A DNA stretch of 64,000 bases. Origin: Burkholderia sp. Ac-20365. Its GTDB lineage: Bacteria > Pseudomonadota > Gammaproteobacteria > Burkholderiales > Burkholderiaceae. The notes below the pieces were generated by a model, which ran no database searches, was not told where the DNA came from, and worked only from the letters and a program-made list of their open reading frames with translations. Position 1 is the stretch's first letter. Every line of letters begins with the position of its first letter. Position numbers and translations under genes: made by a program. Shown in pieces: positions 42,311-51,158 of this stretch. The stretch spans positions 62,001 to 126,000 of the forward strand of contig NZ_JAAGPI010000021.1 of NCBI RefSeq assembly GCF_017104715.1, given 5' to 3'.

Positions 42311-43225
42311 ATGACCCCGGACCAGCTTATAACGTTCGCCGCCGTCGCCGAACATCGCAATATCAGCCGCGCCGCGCTCGCGCTGCATCTGTCGCAACCC
42401 GCCGTGTCGGGCCAGTTACGGCAGTTGCAGGACGAATTCGGCGAGCCGCTCTATCTGCGCGACGGCCGCGGCATCAAGCTCACACCGGCCGGCGAGCAGC
42501 TCGCCAGCTACGCGGCGCGGCTGCGCGACACGTTCCGTCAGGCTTATGCCTATCGCGACGCGCTGCGCGGCATGGAGCAGGGCACGCTGCGCATCGGCGC
42601 CAGCACGACGCCCGCGAGCTATCTGCTGCCTTATCTGATCGCCGCGTTCCAGCGCCGCCACCCCGACGTGACCGTGCATACCGACGACGGCAACACGGCC
42701 GATATTGTTGGCGCACTTTCGTCGTTCGATATCGCGCTGGTCGAAGGGCAGGTCGGCGGCGACCTGCCGCCCGATACCGTCGTGCATCCGTGGCACGAGG
42801 ACGAGATCGTCGCGATCATGCCGCGCTCGCATCCCCTCGCCACCACCGGTTTGCAAGCCGTCACGCTTGGCGCGCTGAGCGAACATGCGCTGGTGTTGCG
42901 CGAGGAAGGCTCCGGCGTGCGTCAGCTGATCGAGCGCGCGTTCGCCCGCGCAGGTGCGCCGATGCGCGTCGCGCTGGCGATTGCGGGTGTCGAAGGCGTG
43001 AAGGAGGCGGTGCGCGCAGGCATGGGCGTCGGCTTCGTGTCGGCAATGTCAATGCGCCATGAGAACGAGGCGCTGTGCCGCTTGCCGCTCGGCCCCGAGC
43101 CGCTCACGCGGCGTTTTTCGATCCTCGTGCCGCACGCGAGCGCACCATCGCGGCTGGTCGGCCGCTTTCTCGAACTGTGCCTGAACGGCGACGCGCGGCC
43201 TGCAACGGGCGACTCCGGGCGTTAA
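42311..43225 (+). CDS. LysR family transcriptional regulator
   Basis: A 304-residue LysR protein. The N-terminal winged HTH (1-60) contains NISRAALALHLSQPAVSGQLRQLQ. The effector domain begins near residue 92 (GTLRIGASTTPASYLLP). It resembles the CysB/CbbR/YeiE type that sits beside yeiH genes. It probably controls the divergent exporter through the AT-rich site between them. Confidence 0.88.
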   Translation: MTPDQLITFAAVAEHRNISRAALALHLSQPAVSGQLRQLQDEFGEPLYLRDGRGIKLTPAGEQLASYAARLRDTFRQAYAYRDALRGMEQGTLRIGASTTPASYLLPYLIAAFQRRHPDVTVHTDDGNTADIVGALSSFDIALVEGQVGGDLPPDTVVHPWHEDEIVAIMPRSHPLATTGLQAVTLGALSEHALVLREEGSGVRQLIERAFARAGAPMRVALAIAGVEGVKEAVRAGMGVGFVSAMSMRHENEALCRLPLGPEPLTRRFSILVPHASAPSRLVGRFLELCLNGDARPATGDSGR

Positions 43226-43238
43226 GGGATTACCACTA

Positions 43239-43267
43239 TTGGCGCATCATCCTGAGCGGGGCAGTAT
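43239..43267 (+). promoter_or_regulatory. Putative sigma70 promoter of the kgu operon
   Basis: TTGGCG (43239-43244), a 17-base spacer and CAGTAT (43262-43267). The LacI-type operator lies 33 bases further downstream, so a bound repressor would act as a road-block. A GCGC-AGAG-GCGC hairpin with six Ts (43277-43294) between them may instead end the lysR transcript, so this promoter placement is uncertain. Confidence 0.35.
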
Positions 43268-43299
43268 TCGCTCCAGGCGCAGAGGCGCTTTTTTGATGC

Positions 43300-43327
43300 C
43301 TGTCTTTGGAACCGATTCCAAAGACAG
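43300..43327. promoter_or_regulatory. LacI-family (PtxS-type) operator of the kgu operon
   Basis: A perfect 12-base inverted repeat, CTGTCTTTGGAA and TTCCAAAGACAG, around CCGA. The core TTGGAACCGATTCCAA has the central CG and flanking half-sites of LacI-family operators, and resembles the TGAAACCGGTTTCA site of Pseudomonas PtxS. It is 28 bases before kguE, and a PtxS-like gene ends the operon. Confidence 0.82.
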
Positions 43328-43355
43328 TTTTAAGCAACAGAGCAAGGTGGTTGGC

Positions 43356-44120
43356 ATGCCGGAAGTAGTCATCGTTGCGAGTGCGTTTGGAATGGATGCG
43401 ATCCGCAAGGACGGTCATCACGCGTGGCTGAAGACGGCGGCGCAAGCGGGCGCGGCGGGTTTCGAAGTGCGCCGCGAGCTGTTCGCGCTGGAGGCCGAAG
43501 CGTCGGCGGAAGCGCTGTGCGCGCTCGGCAAGGCAATCGCGGCGAAGGGGCTGTGGTCCGTGTATTCGACGCCCGCTGAACTGTACGCGCCCGACGGCAC
43601 ACTCGACGAAGCCGCGCTGCGCCAGGCGCTGATCGAAGCGACGGCGCTCGGCGCGCGCTTCGTCAAGCTGCAACTGGGCGGCTTTTCGGGCCGCGCGCAT
43701 GGTGACGTGATCAAGACTTGCACGAAGGGCGTGGCTGCACGGCTGGTGGTCGAAAACGGCCAACTGGAACGCGGCGGCTCGCTCGCGCAGTTCGACGGGC
43801 TGTTCAACGCGCTCGCCAAGGAAGGCCACCACAAGCTGATCGGCATGACCTTCGACATCGGCAACTGGCAATGGCCGGGCGTCGATCCCGTCGAGGCGGC
43901 GCGCAAGCTGGCCGATCACGTCGAGTACATCCACTGCAAGGCGGTGACGGGCGAAGGCATGCGCCGTTTCGCCGTCGCGCCCGCTGCCGACGATCCCGTG
44001 TTCGCGGCCGTGCTGCCGCTCTTGCCGCGCGATGTGCCGCGCGGCATCGAATTCCCGTTCGACGCGGCGCGCATCGCCGAGGACGCGTCGCATCACGTCG
44101 CACAACTCGCGGCCCGCTGA
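43356..44120 (+). CDS. kguE: Sugar phosphate isomerase/epimerase (KguE-like)
   Basis: A 254-residue TIM-barrel protein of the xylose-isomerase-like superfamily, with GFEVRRELF, FVKLQLGGFSG, GMTFDIGNWQW and YIHCKAVTGEG giving the metal-site residues. Its length and first place in the operon match kguE of the Pseudomonas 2-ketogluconate cluster, whose exact reaction is not established. ATG at 43356 has AAGGTGG upstream; longer frames would run through the operator. Confidence 0.82.
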   Translation: MPEVVIVASAFGMDAIRKDGHHAWLKTAAQAGAAGFEVRRELFALEAEASAEALCALGKAIAAKGLWSVYSTPAELYAPDGTLDEAALRQALIEATALGARFVKLQLGGFSGRAHGDVIKTCTKGVAARLVVENGQLERGGSLAQFDGLFNALAKEGHHKLIGMTFDIGNWQWPGVDPVEAARKLADHVEYIHCKAVTGEGMRRFAVAPAADDPVFAAVLPLLPRDVPRGIEFPFDAARIAEDASHHVAQLAAR

Positions 44121-44156
44121 GGCAGCGGCGCGCAGCGCGAATCATCAGGAGAACAC

Positions 44157-45119
44157 ATGCATCCGACACTCGATGTCATCACCTACGGCGAAGCGATGGC
44201 CATGTTCGTCGCAGCCGAAACGGGCGCGCTCGCGGGCGTCGGCCAGTTCACGAAGCGCATCGCGGGCGCCGATCTGAATGTGGCGATCGGTCTGTCACGG
44301 TTGGGCTTCAAGGTCGGCTACATGAGCCGCGTCGGCAACGATTCGTTCGGCCAATACGTGCGCGACACGCTGACGAAGGAAAGCATCGATCAGGGCTGCG
44401 TGACGACGGACGCGCGTTATCCGACAGGTTTCCAGCTGAAGTCGAAGAACGACGACGGCAGCGATCCCGCAGTCGAGTATTTCCGCAAGGGTTCGGCAGC
44501 GAGCCATCTGTCGATGGAAGACTACGTGGCAGGTTACGTGCTGCCCGCGCGTCATCTGCATCTGACGGGTGTTGCGCCTGCGATCTCCGAAAGTTCGCGC
44601 GAACTGGCATTCCATCTGGCGCGCGAAATGCGGCAGGCCGGCAAGACGATTTCGTTCGATCCGAATCTGCGCCCGACGCTGTGGCCATCGCGCGAAGCGA
44701 TGGCGGCCGCATTGAACGACCTGGCGACGTTCGCCGACTGGGTGCTGCCAGGCATCGGCGAAGGCGAGATTCTGACGGGCTACACGAAAGCCGAAGACAT
44801 CGCGCAGTTTTACCTCGACCGCGGCGCGAAGGGCGTGATCGTGAAGCTCGGCGCGCAGGGCGCGTATTACCGCACGGCAGATGACTCGGGCGTCGTCGCC
44901 GGACAGCGCGTCGAGAACGTGGTCGATACCGTCGGCGCGGGCGATGGCTTCGCTGTCGGCGTGGTCAGCGCTTTGCTCGATGGCCGTACGCTGCCGCAAG
45001 CGGTGGCGCGCGGCAATCGCATCGGCGCGCTGGCGATCCAGGTGATCGGCGATTCCGAAGGCCTGCCGACACGCGCTGAACTCGACGCGCTCGAACAGGC
45101 CGACGCGCTCGCCGCCTGA
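44157..45119 (+). CDS. kguK: 2-ketogluconate kinase (PfkB family)
   Basis: A 320-residue PfkB-fold sugar kinase. The N-terminal GEAMAMFVAAETG, the GGAxxNVA-like GADLNVAIGLSRLG and the C-terminal DTVGAGDGFAVG (catalytic base D263) are clear. In the kgu pathway it converts imported 2-ketogluconate to 2-keto-6-phosphogluconate. By sequence alone it could be a 2-keto-3-deoxygluconate kinase; the operon context decides for kguK. ATG is preceded by AGGAGA. Confidence 0.84.
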   Translation: MHPTLDVITYGEAMAMFVAAETGALAGVGQFTKRIAGADLNVAIGLSRLGFKVGYMSRVGNDSFGQYVRDTLTKESIDQGCVTTDARYPTGFQLKSKNDDGSDPAVEYFRKGSAASHLSMEDYVAGYVLPARHLHLTGVAPAISESSRELAFHLAREMRQAGKTISFDPNLRPTLWPSREAMAAALNDLATFADWVLPGIGEGEILTGYTKAEDIAQFYLDRGAKGVIVKLGAQGAYYRTADDSGVVAGQRVENVVDTVGAGDGFAVGVVSALLDGRTLPQAVARGNRIGALAIQVIGDSEGLPTRAELDALEQADALAA

Positions 45120-45248
45120 CGTTTATTTTCTGTAGCACCCGTACCACGAACTCAGAACAAGATGCAGCGCCGCGTAATGGCTTCAAAGACCGACACGCGG
45201 CTCAACAGCACACCAACCGACCGCCTCAGCAAGCAACCGGAGACATTC

Positions 45249-46523
45249 ATGTCCTCATCACTCGCGATTCGCCGTTGGTGGACGATCATGCCGATCGTCT
45301 TCATCACCTACAGCCTCGCCTATCTCGATCGCGCGAACTACGGCTTCGCGGCCGCCGCCGGCATCAACCAGGATCTCGGCATCAGCAAGGGTTTGTCGTC
45401 GCTGATTGGCGCGCTGTTCTTCCTCGGCTATTTCTTCTTCCAGATTCCCGGCGCGATCTACGCGGAACGCAAGAGCGTCAAGAAGCTCGTGTTCTGGAGC
45501 CTGGTGTTGTGGGGCGGTTGCGCGGCGCTGACGGGCGTCGTTAGCAACATTCCGTCGCTGATGGTGATCCGCTTCGTGCTCGGCGTGGTCGAAGCGGCCG
45601 TGATGCCCGCGATGCTGATCTTCATCAGCAACTGGTTCACCAAACGCGAGCGTTCGCGCGCCAATACGTTCCTGATTCTCGGCAATCCGGTGACGGTGCT
45701 GTGGATGTCGGTCGTGTCGGGCTATCTGGTGCATTCGTTCGGCTGGCGTCATATGTTCATCGCCGAAGGTGTGCCCGCGATCGTCTGGGCCGTGTGCTGG
45801 TGGTTTATCGTCAAGGACAAGCCGGAGCAGGTGTCGTGGCTGTCGGATGCCGACAAGAAGCAACTCGCCGATACGCTGCGCGCCGAGCAGGCCGCGATCA
45901 AGCCGATGCGCAACTACGGCGAAGCGTTCCGTTCGCCCGCTGTCGTGAAGCTGTGCGCGCAATATTTCTGCTGGAGCATCGGCGTATATGGCTTCGTGCT
46001 GTGGCTGCCGTCCATTCTGAAGAACGGCTCGTCGCTCGGCATGGTCGAAACGGGCTGGCTGTCGGCGTTGCCGTATCTGGCTGCGACGATTGCGATGCTC
46101 GCAGCGTCGTGGGCGTCGGATAAACTCAACAACCGGCGCGCGTTCGTGTGGCCGTTCCTGTTGATCGGCGCGGCAGCTTTCGCCGGTTCGTACGCGTTGG
46201 GATCGACGCACTTCTGGATGTCGTATGCGCTGCTGGTGATCGCGGGCGCCGCGATGTACGCGCCGTACGGACCGTTCTTCGCGATCGTGCCGGAACTGCT
46301 GCCGAAGAACGTCGCGGGCGGCGCGATGGCGCTGATTAACAGCATGGGCGCGCTCGGCTCGTTTGTCGGCTCGTATGTGGTCGGTTATCTGAACGGCGCG
46401 ACGGGCTCGCCCTCGGCGTCGTACGTGTTCATGAGTGTGGCGCTGATCGCCGCCGTGGTGCTGACGCTTGCCGTCAAGCCGCAGCCGATGCAGACTCCGA
46501 AGCTCGCTACTCAAGGAAAGTGA
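45249..46523 (+). CDS. kguT: MFS transporter, probable 2-ketogluconate importer
   Basis: A 424-residue major facilitator protein of the anion:cation symporter (GudP/phthalate permease) group with 12 predicted helices. It has the TM1-loop YLDRANYGFA and RFVLGVVEAAVMPAM, typical of sugar-acid importers. In the cluster it supplies 2-ketogluconate. ATG at 45249 has CGGAGA upstream; the frame extends to 45162, but that part lacks a ribosome site. Confidence 0.85.
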   Translation: MSSSLAIRRWWTIMPIVFITYSLAYLDRANYGFAAAAGINQDLGISKGLSSLIGALFFLGYFFFQIPGAIYAERKSVKKLVFWSLVLWGGCAALTGVVSNIPSLMVIRFVLGVVEAAVMPAMLIFISNWFTKRERSRANTFLILGNPVTVLWMSVVSGYLVHSFGWRHMFIAEGVPAIVWAVCWWFIVKDKPEQVSWLSDADKKQLADTLRAEQAAIKPMRNYGEAFRSPAVVKLCAQYFCWSIGVYGFVLWLPSILKNGSSLGMVETGWLSALPYLAATIAMLAASWASDKLNNRRAFVWPFLLIGAAAFAGSYALGSTHFWMSYALLVIAGAAMYAPYGPFFAIVPELLPKNVAGGAMALINSMGALGSFVGSYVVGYLNGATGSPSASYVFMSVALIAAVVLTLAVKPQPMQTPKLATQGK

Positions 46524-46527
46524 ATCG

Positions 46528-47496
46528 ATGAAGCGCAAGATCGTCGCGTACAAGCCGCTGCCGGATGATGTGCTCGCGTATCTCCAGCAACATGCCGAAG
46601 TGGTGCAGGCCGATGCCGCGCAGCACGATGCGTTCGTCGCCGCGTTAAAAGACGCCGATGGCGCGATCGGCGCGAGCGTGAAGATCACGCCGGCGATGCT
46701 CGACGGCGCCGAGAAGCTCAAGGCGCTGTCGACGATCTCGGTCGGCTACGACAATTTCGACGTCGCCGACCTGACGACGCGCGGCATCGTGCTTGCGCAT
46801 ACGCCCGACGTGCTGACGGAATCGACGGCGGATACGGTGTTCTCGCTGATCCTCGCGAGCGCGCGGCGCGTTGTCGAACTGGCCGACTGGGTGAAGGCGG
46901 GCGAGTGGAAAGCGAGCATCGGGCCGGAGTTGTTTGGCGTCGATGTGCAGGGCAAGACGCTCGGCATTGTCGGTCTTGGACGCATTGGCGGCGCGGTGGC
47001 CCGCCGTGCGGCGCTCGGCTTCAACATGAAGGTGCTCTACACGAACCGCAGCGCGAACGCGGAAGCCGAACAGCGCTACGGCGCGCGCCGCGTCGAACTC
47101 GATGAACTGCTCGCGACGTCCGACTTCGTCTGCCTGCAAGTGCCGTTGACGCCCGAAACGCGTCACATGATCGGCGCGAACGAACTGCGCAAGATGAAGA
47201 AGAGCGCAATTCTGATCAATGCATCGCGCGGCCAGACTGTGGATGAAAACGCGCTGATCGAAGCGTTGCAGGCGGGCACGATCCACGGCGCGGGTCTCGA
47301 CGTGTTCGACAAGGAACCCGTCAGTCCCAACTCGCCGCTGCTGACAATGAATAACGTGGTCGCGCTGCCGCACATCGGCTCGGCGACGCACGAAACGCGT
47401 CACGCAATGGCGCGTTGCGCGGCAGAGAACCTGGTCGGCGCGCTCGACGGCACGCTGAAGATCAACATCGTCAACCGCGAAGTCCTCTCGCGATGA
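46528..47496 (+). CDS. kguD: 2-keto-6-phosphogluconate reductase (D-2-hydroxyacid dehydrogenase family)
   Basis: A 322-residue NAD(P)-dependent dehydrogenase. It has the Rossmann motif GIVGLGRIGGAVARRA, the substrate Arg in NASRGQTVDE, Glu in LDVFDKEP and His in LPHIGSAT. It would reduce 2-keto-6-phosphogluconate to 6-phosphogluconate for the Entner-Doudoroff route. By sequence it could also be a glyoxylate/hydroxypyruvate reductase; the operon supports kguD. ATG follows kguT by four bases, with AAGGAAAG upstream. Confidence 0.85.
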   Translation: MKRKIVAYKPLPDDVLAYLQQHAEVVQADAAQHDAFVAALKDADGAIGASVKITPAMLDGAEKLKALSTISVGYDNFDVADLTTRGIVLAHTPDVLTESTADTVFSLILASARRVVELADWVKAGEWKASIGPELFGVDVQGKTLGIVGLGRIGGAVARRAALGFNMKVLYTNRSANAEAEQRYGARRVELDELLATSDFVCLQVPLTPETRHMIGANELRKMKKSAILINASRGQTVDENALIEALQAGTIHGAGLDVFDKEPVSPNSPLLTMNNVVALPHIGSATHETRHAMARCAAENLVGALDGTLKINIVNREVLSR

Positions 47497-48548
47497 ACAC
47501 GCCAACGTCAGGCGCACCGCGCCGCGCCACCATCAGCGACGTCGCGCGCGAAGCGGGTACGGGCAAGACGAGCATCTCGCGCTATCTGAACGGCGAACTG
47601 AGCGTGCTGTCGCCGCAACTGCGCGCGCGCATCGAGGCCGCGATCGAACGGCTCGACTATCAGCCGAACCAGATGGCGCGCGGTCTCAAGCGCGGGCGCA
47701 ACCGGCTGATCGGCATGCTGGTCGCGGACCTGACGAACCCGTATTCCGTCGAAGTGCTGCAAGGCGTCGAAGCGGCGTGCCACGCGCTCGGCTATATGCC
47801 GCTGATCTGCCACGCGGCGAACGAAGTCGATATGGAGCGGCGCTTCCTGCAACTGCTGACGACGTATCGCGTGGAAGGCGTGATCGTCAATGCGCTCGGC
47901 GTGAGCGAAGAGACGCTGCGGCCCGTGGGCGGTGGAGGAATTCCCGCTGTGCTGGTTGATCGCTCCGTCGACGGACTCGTGACGGACATGGTCGGGCTGG
48001 ACAACGAAGGCGCGACGACACTCGCGACACGACATCTGGTCGAACGCGGTTTCGACCGGCTGTGGTTCGTCGTGCAGCCATTCGAGAACATCAGTTCGCG
48101 GCGTCAGCGTGAAGCCGCGTTTCATCGTGCGCTGGAACAGTATCCGCAGGTGAGCGGGCGCACCGTCGTGCTCGAACTCGGCGATGCCGACGATCTCGCG
48201 CAAACCCTGAACGCGCTCGATGCCGAACTGGATGCCACGCATCGCGACGGCGCGGGCGCGGCGCCGCGCGTCGCGCTGTTCGCGGCGAACGGACCGGTCG
48301 CGCTGGCGCTCGCGCGGCACCTGAACCAGCGGCATGGCGCCGACTGGCAGAAGCGCGTCGCGCTGCTGTCGATCGACGATCCCGAATGGGCCGAGCTTGC
48401 CGGCATCACGACGATTCGCCAGCCGACTTACGATATCGGCTATCGCGCCGTCGAGTTTCTGCATCAACGTATCGATGGCGAGCAGGCCAGCGCACGCGAC
48501 TGTCTGCTGCCGGGCGAACTGATCGAACGGGCGTCGACGGTGCGCTGA
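47493..48548 (+). CDS. ptxS: LacI family transcriptional regulator (PtxS-like)
   Basis: A 351-residue LacI-type repressor. The N-terminal HTH TISDVAREAGTGKTSISRYL and hinge NQMARGLKRGRNRLIGMLVADLTNPYS are followed by a periplasmic-binding-protein-like core. It overlaps kguD as ATGA, so it is the last gene of the operon, as ptxS is in Pseudomonas. It probably binds the 43300 palindrome and releases it with 2-ketogluconate (family knowledge). Confidence 0.85.
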   Translation: MNTPTSGAPRRATISDVAREAGTGKTSISRYLNGELSVLSPQLRARIEAAIERLDYQPNQMARGLKRGRNRLIGMLVADLTNPYSVEVLQGVEAACHALGYMPLICHAANEVDMERRFLQLLTTYRVEGVIVNALGVSEETLRPVGGGGIPAVLVDRSVDGLVTDMVGLDNEGATTLATRHLVERGFDRLWFVVQPFENISSRRQREAAFHRALEQYPQVSGRTVVLELGDADDLAQTLNALDAELDATHRDGAGAAPRVALFAANGPVALALARHLNQRHGADWQKRVALLSIDDPEWAELAGITTIRQPTYDIGYRAVEFLHQRIDGEQASARDCLLPGELIERASTVR

Positions 48549-48663
48549 GTCATCAGTCAACCCGTCGACAAACGCGCCGACATTCCGGCGCCATTCCGGC
48601 ATCGCGCTTACAATGCGCGGCGAGTTCCGTACTTTGCGCCTATCGTGCGCTCGCCCAACGCTC

Positions 48664-49467
48664 ATGTCCGCCTTGCCTGTTTCTCCCGTCACGCTTGCCG
48701 TGCTGATCGCCGCGACGATTCTCGTCGCGCTGCTTCCCATCTTCCTGTACCGCCGCTGGCGTGCGCCGTTCGCGTTCAACCGGCGCGACGCGATTGCGGG
48801 CATCGCCGTGTTCGCGCTGTCCGCGATGGTGATCGAACGCGCGATCAACGACTATCTGTTACGCGACAACCCGGCCACGAGCGAGTGGCTGTCGGATCCG
48901 CTTGCGTTCGTCGTCTATGGCGCGCTTGTTGCGGGCATCTGCGAGGAAGTGGGGCGCTTCATTGCGATGCGGTGGCTCGCGCGCCGCAATCCACCCAACA
49001 CGGCAACAGACGGCACTGCGCTTGCCTACGGCCTGGGTCACGGCGGCGCGGAAGTCTGGCTGGTCGGCGTGCTGGTGCAGGCGCAATGGATCGCGTTCGG
49101 CGTGCTGGAGAATCGCGGACAACTCGATGCATATCTCGGCAACATGCCGCCGGGATCGCTGATGCGCATTCATCTGCTGCTTGCGAGCTTGTCGCCGGCG
49201 ATGGCGGGTGTGTTCGTGATCGAACGCGTGGCGGCGCTGGTGTTCCAGATCGGGCTGGCGGTGCTGATGTGGCGCGGCGTGCGCGCCGGATCGCGTGCGA
49301 TACTGCCCATCGCGATTGCCGCGCACGCGCTGATCGACGTGCCCGCTGCGATGTCGCAGGCGGGACTGCTGTCGCTCGTGACCGTCGACACAATCTATGC
49401 CGTCGCGGCCATCGCCGTGGCTGCCGTGCTGATCAGACTGCACAGGCGCACAACGCACGCTGCCTGA
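48664..49467 (+). CDS. YhfC family intramembrane metalloprotease-like protein
   Basis: A 267-residue membrane protein with about seven hydrophobic helices. Possible zinc-site motifs lie in membrane helices: GICEEVGRF, GHGGAEV and HALIDVPAA, the YhfC/DUF2324 pattern related to CAAX-type proteases. Substrate unknown. ATG at 48664 starts just before the first helix, although no good ribosome site is seen. Confidence 0.78.
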   Translation: MSALPVSPVTLAVLIAATILVALLPIFLYRRWRAPFAFNRRDAIAGIAVFALSAMVIERAINDYLLRDNPATSEWLSDPLAFVVYGALVAGICEEVGRFIAMRWLARRNPPNTATDGTALAYGLGHGGAEVWLVGVLVQAQWIAFGVLENRGQLDAYLGNMPPGSLMRIHLLLASLSPAMAGVFVIERVAALVFQIGLAVLMWRGVRAGSRAILPIAIAAHALIDVPAAMSQAGLLSLVTVDTIYAVAAIAVAAVLIRLHRRTTHAA

Positions 49468-49512
49468 CTTTCAACGCAGATAAACACACCCAACGGCCCG
49501 AGGCCAATCGAC

Positions 49513-49878
49513 ATGGAAACCTATCAGTACGAATGCGCGAACGCGGAGATGGAAGAGCTGGCACGCGTGATCAGCGATCTCTTTCCGGAGCAGACGCAGT
49601 TCATCGAGCGTCCCGATGAAAACGGCGTCCCGCAGATCGTCGTGCACTGGATCGCAATGCGTTTCGGCTCGACGGCGAAGCGCATGGAACTGACGGTCGC
49701 CATCGCGCCTGCGGCGCTTGCACGCTACCGCGCGATGCCGCCGCGCGTGCGCGGACGCAGCTTTGCGGTGCTGCGCGCCTATGTGGAAGCGACGCTGGGA
49801 TCGCTCGAAGAAGAGTACGCGGAAGGCAAGACCATACCGCGTGAAGTGACCGTCGACCTGGGCGACGAGTTCGCCTGA
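49513..49878 (+). CDS. Small conserved protein (possibly DUF3022)
   Basis: A 121-residue soluble acidic protein with no signal peptide or membrane helix. It resembles Burkholderia DUF3022 proteins (ISDLFPEQTQFIE, then VVHWIAMRFGSTAKRMELTV). Function unknown. It lies 45 bases after the YhfC-like gene and may be co-transcribed. Confidence 0.68.
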   Translation: METYQYECANAEMEELARVISDLFPEQTQFIERPDENGVPQIVVHWIAMRFGSTAKRMELTVAIAPAALARYRAMPPRVRGRSFAVLRAYVEATLGSLEEEYAEGKTIPREVTVDLGDEFA

Positions 49879-49894
49879 GTGTGAAGCGTCGCGC

Positions 49895-50332
49895 TCAGTC
49901 GGCGAGCCGGTAAACCTTGGCAAAGCGCGCGGCCTGCACGACGCCGTAGTCGCCGGGTGCGTACTGCATGATCCAGTCGCCTGCTGTGCCCTTGAGGACG
50001 TCGCCGCCTTGTGCCGAGCGCGTGAGCGAGAACGCTTCGTCCATGCGCTTCGCGAGCACAACGGCAGGGCGGTTGCGGTATGCGCCCGCTTCGCCGTGCG
50101 CGAGTGCAATGTCCGCAGGCAGGTACTTCGCGTCGAAGCGTTCACGCGACACGACCCAGCGGTCACCCGTCGAGCCCGTGATCAGCGCGTCGCCGCGTGT
50201 ATAACGGTTCGGTCCTTCGAGGCTCATCAGTTCGCCGTCGCCCTCGGCGAATTGCACGGCGACGGTTTCGTCCTTGACGACGCGTTGCGCGGCCGGGTCG
50301 GTGAGCAGGTCGATGTTTTTCAGTTCGATCAT
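49895..50332 (-). CDS. PGDYG domain protein
   Basis: A 145-residue protein from ATG at 50332. It contains the APGDYGVV motif near its C-terminus that names the PGDYG family, and RYTRGDALITGSTGDRWVVSRERFDAKY in two related strands. The family function is unknown. An in-frame start at 50482 would extend through a terminator and is rejected. Confidence 0.75.
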   Translation of the reverse strand: MIELKNIDLLTDPAAQRVVKDETVAVQFAEGDGELMSLEGPNRYTRGDALITGSTGDRWVVSRERFDAKYLPADIALAHGEAGAYRNRPAVVLAKRMDEAFSLTRSAQGGDVLKGTAGDWIMQYAPGDYGVVQAARFAKVYRLAD

Positions 50333-50444
50333 GAGGCGAAATAACGCAAGAATTGACGGGGCTGCGTAAGTGCGTGTCGATACAACACGCATAGGCAAAC
50401 GCAGCGCAGGCGGGCATGATGCCAGATTCTTGCGGCACCTAATA

Positions 50445-50471
50445 AAAAACGCCTGCCGGTGAGGCAGGCGT
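50445..50471 (-). terminator. Rho-independent terminator after the Spy-like gene
   Basis: ACGCCTGCC pairs with GGCAGGCGT around a 5-base loop. On the minus strand it is followed by a run of six Ts. Confidence 0.88.
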
Positions 50472-50492
50472 CGTTGGTTCATGCGAAGCAGA

Positions 50493-51005
50493 TTACGGCT
50501 TTACAGTTGCATCCGATGCGGGCGCAGCCGGCTTGCGCGAATGGCTGCGGTGCGGACGGCCTTCGGGCGGCTGGCGGCGGAAGGTCGTGTCGGCCAGCTT
50601 CTTCTGTTCGGGCGAGAAACTGTTGTACAGCGGCTCGAATGCGTCGACCAGTTTCTTCGTGCCGTCGGCATGAGCTTGCGTGATTGCGGCGTATTGCTTC
50701 ATGTCGTCGAGGGCCGAGACGTTTTCATGTGCGCGGCGTTCTTCGAACAGCTTGCCCATCGTTTCGCCGTTCTTGCGCATGACGTCAGCGAATGCGTTCC
50801 ATTGCGTTTCCTGCGCCGACGTGATCTTCAGTTGGGTGTGCAGATACTTGATGCGGTCTTCGACGCGCTGCTCGTGGCGAGCCGCACTCGAAGCCGGCGC
50901 TGCCGCTGACATGGCCGGACCGGATGCGCCTGCGGGCGCGGCCGTCTGTGCAAATGCGGCGCTCATGGTCAGTGCGGAAGCGAGAATGGCGAGCGTTTTT
51001 TTCAT
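50493..51005 (-). CDS. Spy/CpxP family periplasmic protein
   Basis: A 170-residue protein with a signal peptide (1-19, ending AAFA). A helical core holds an LTxxQ-type motif (HTQLKITSAQETQW, near residues 56-69) and a second helix RRAHENVSALDDMKQYA. The tail is basic and Pro-rich. Spy/CpxP proteins are periplasmic refolding chaperones or stress sensors. ATG has AGGAG upstream. It is divergent from a LysR gene. Confidence 0.82.
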   Translation of the reverse strand: MKKTLAILASALTMSAAFAQTAAPAGASGPAMSAAAPASSAARHEQRVEDRIKYLHTQLKITSAQETQWNAFADVMRKNGETMGKLFEERRAHENVSALDDMKQYAAITQAHADGTKKLVDAFEPLYNSFSPEQKKLADTTFRRQPPEGRPHRSHSRKPAAPASDATVKP

Positions 51006-51158
51006 TGAGACTCCTGTTGTCTATTCGTATAAGACTAATTGCTACACGACGCGTCGGCTTCGACATGCATCATGCTGTGCGCTATTAGTATCACGTTATC
51101 GCGCGATTGCGTCTCTATTGCGACAACTGCTTACAACCGAAACGATCGGAAATAGCCG

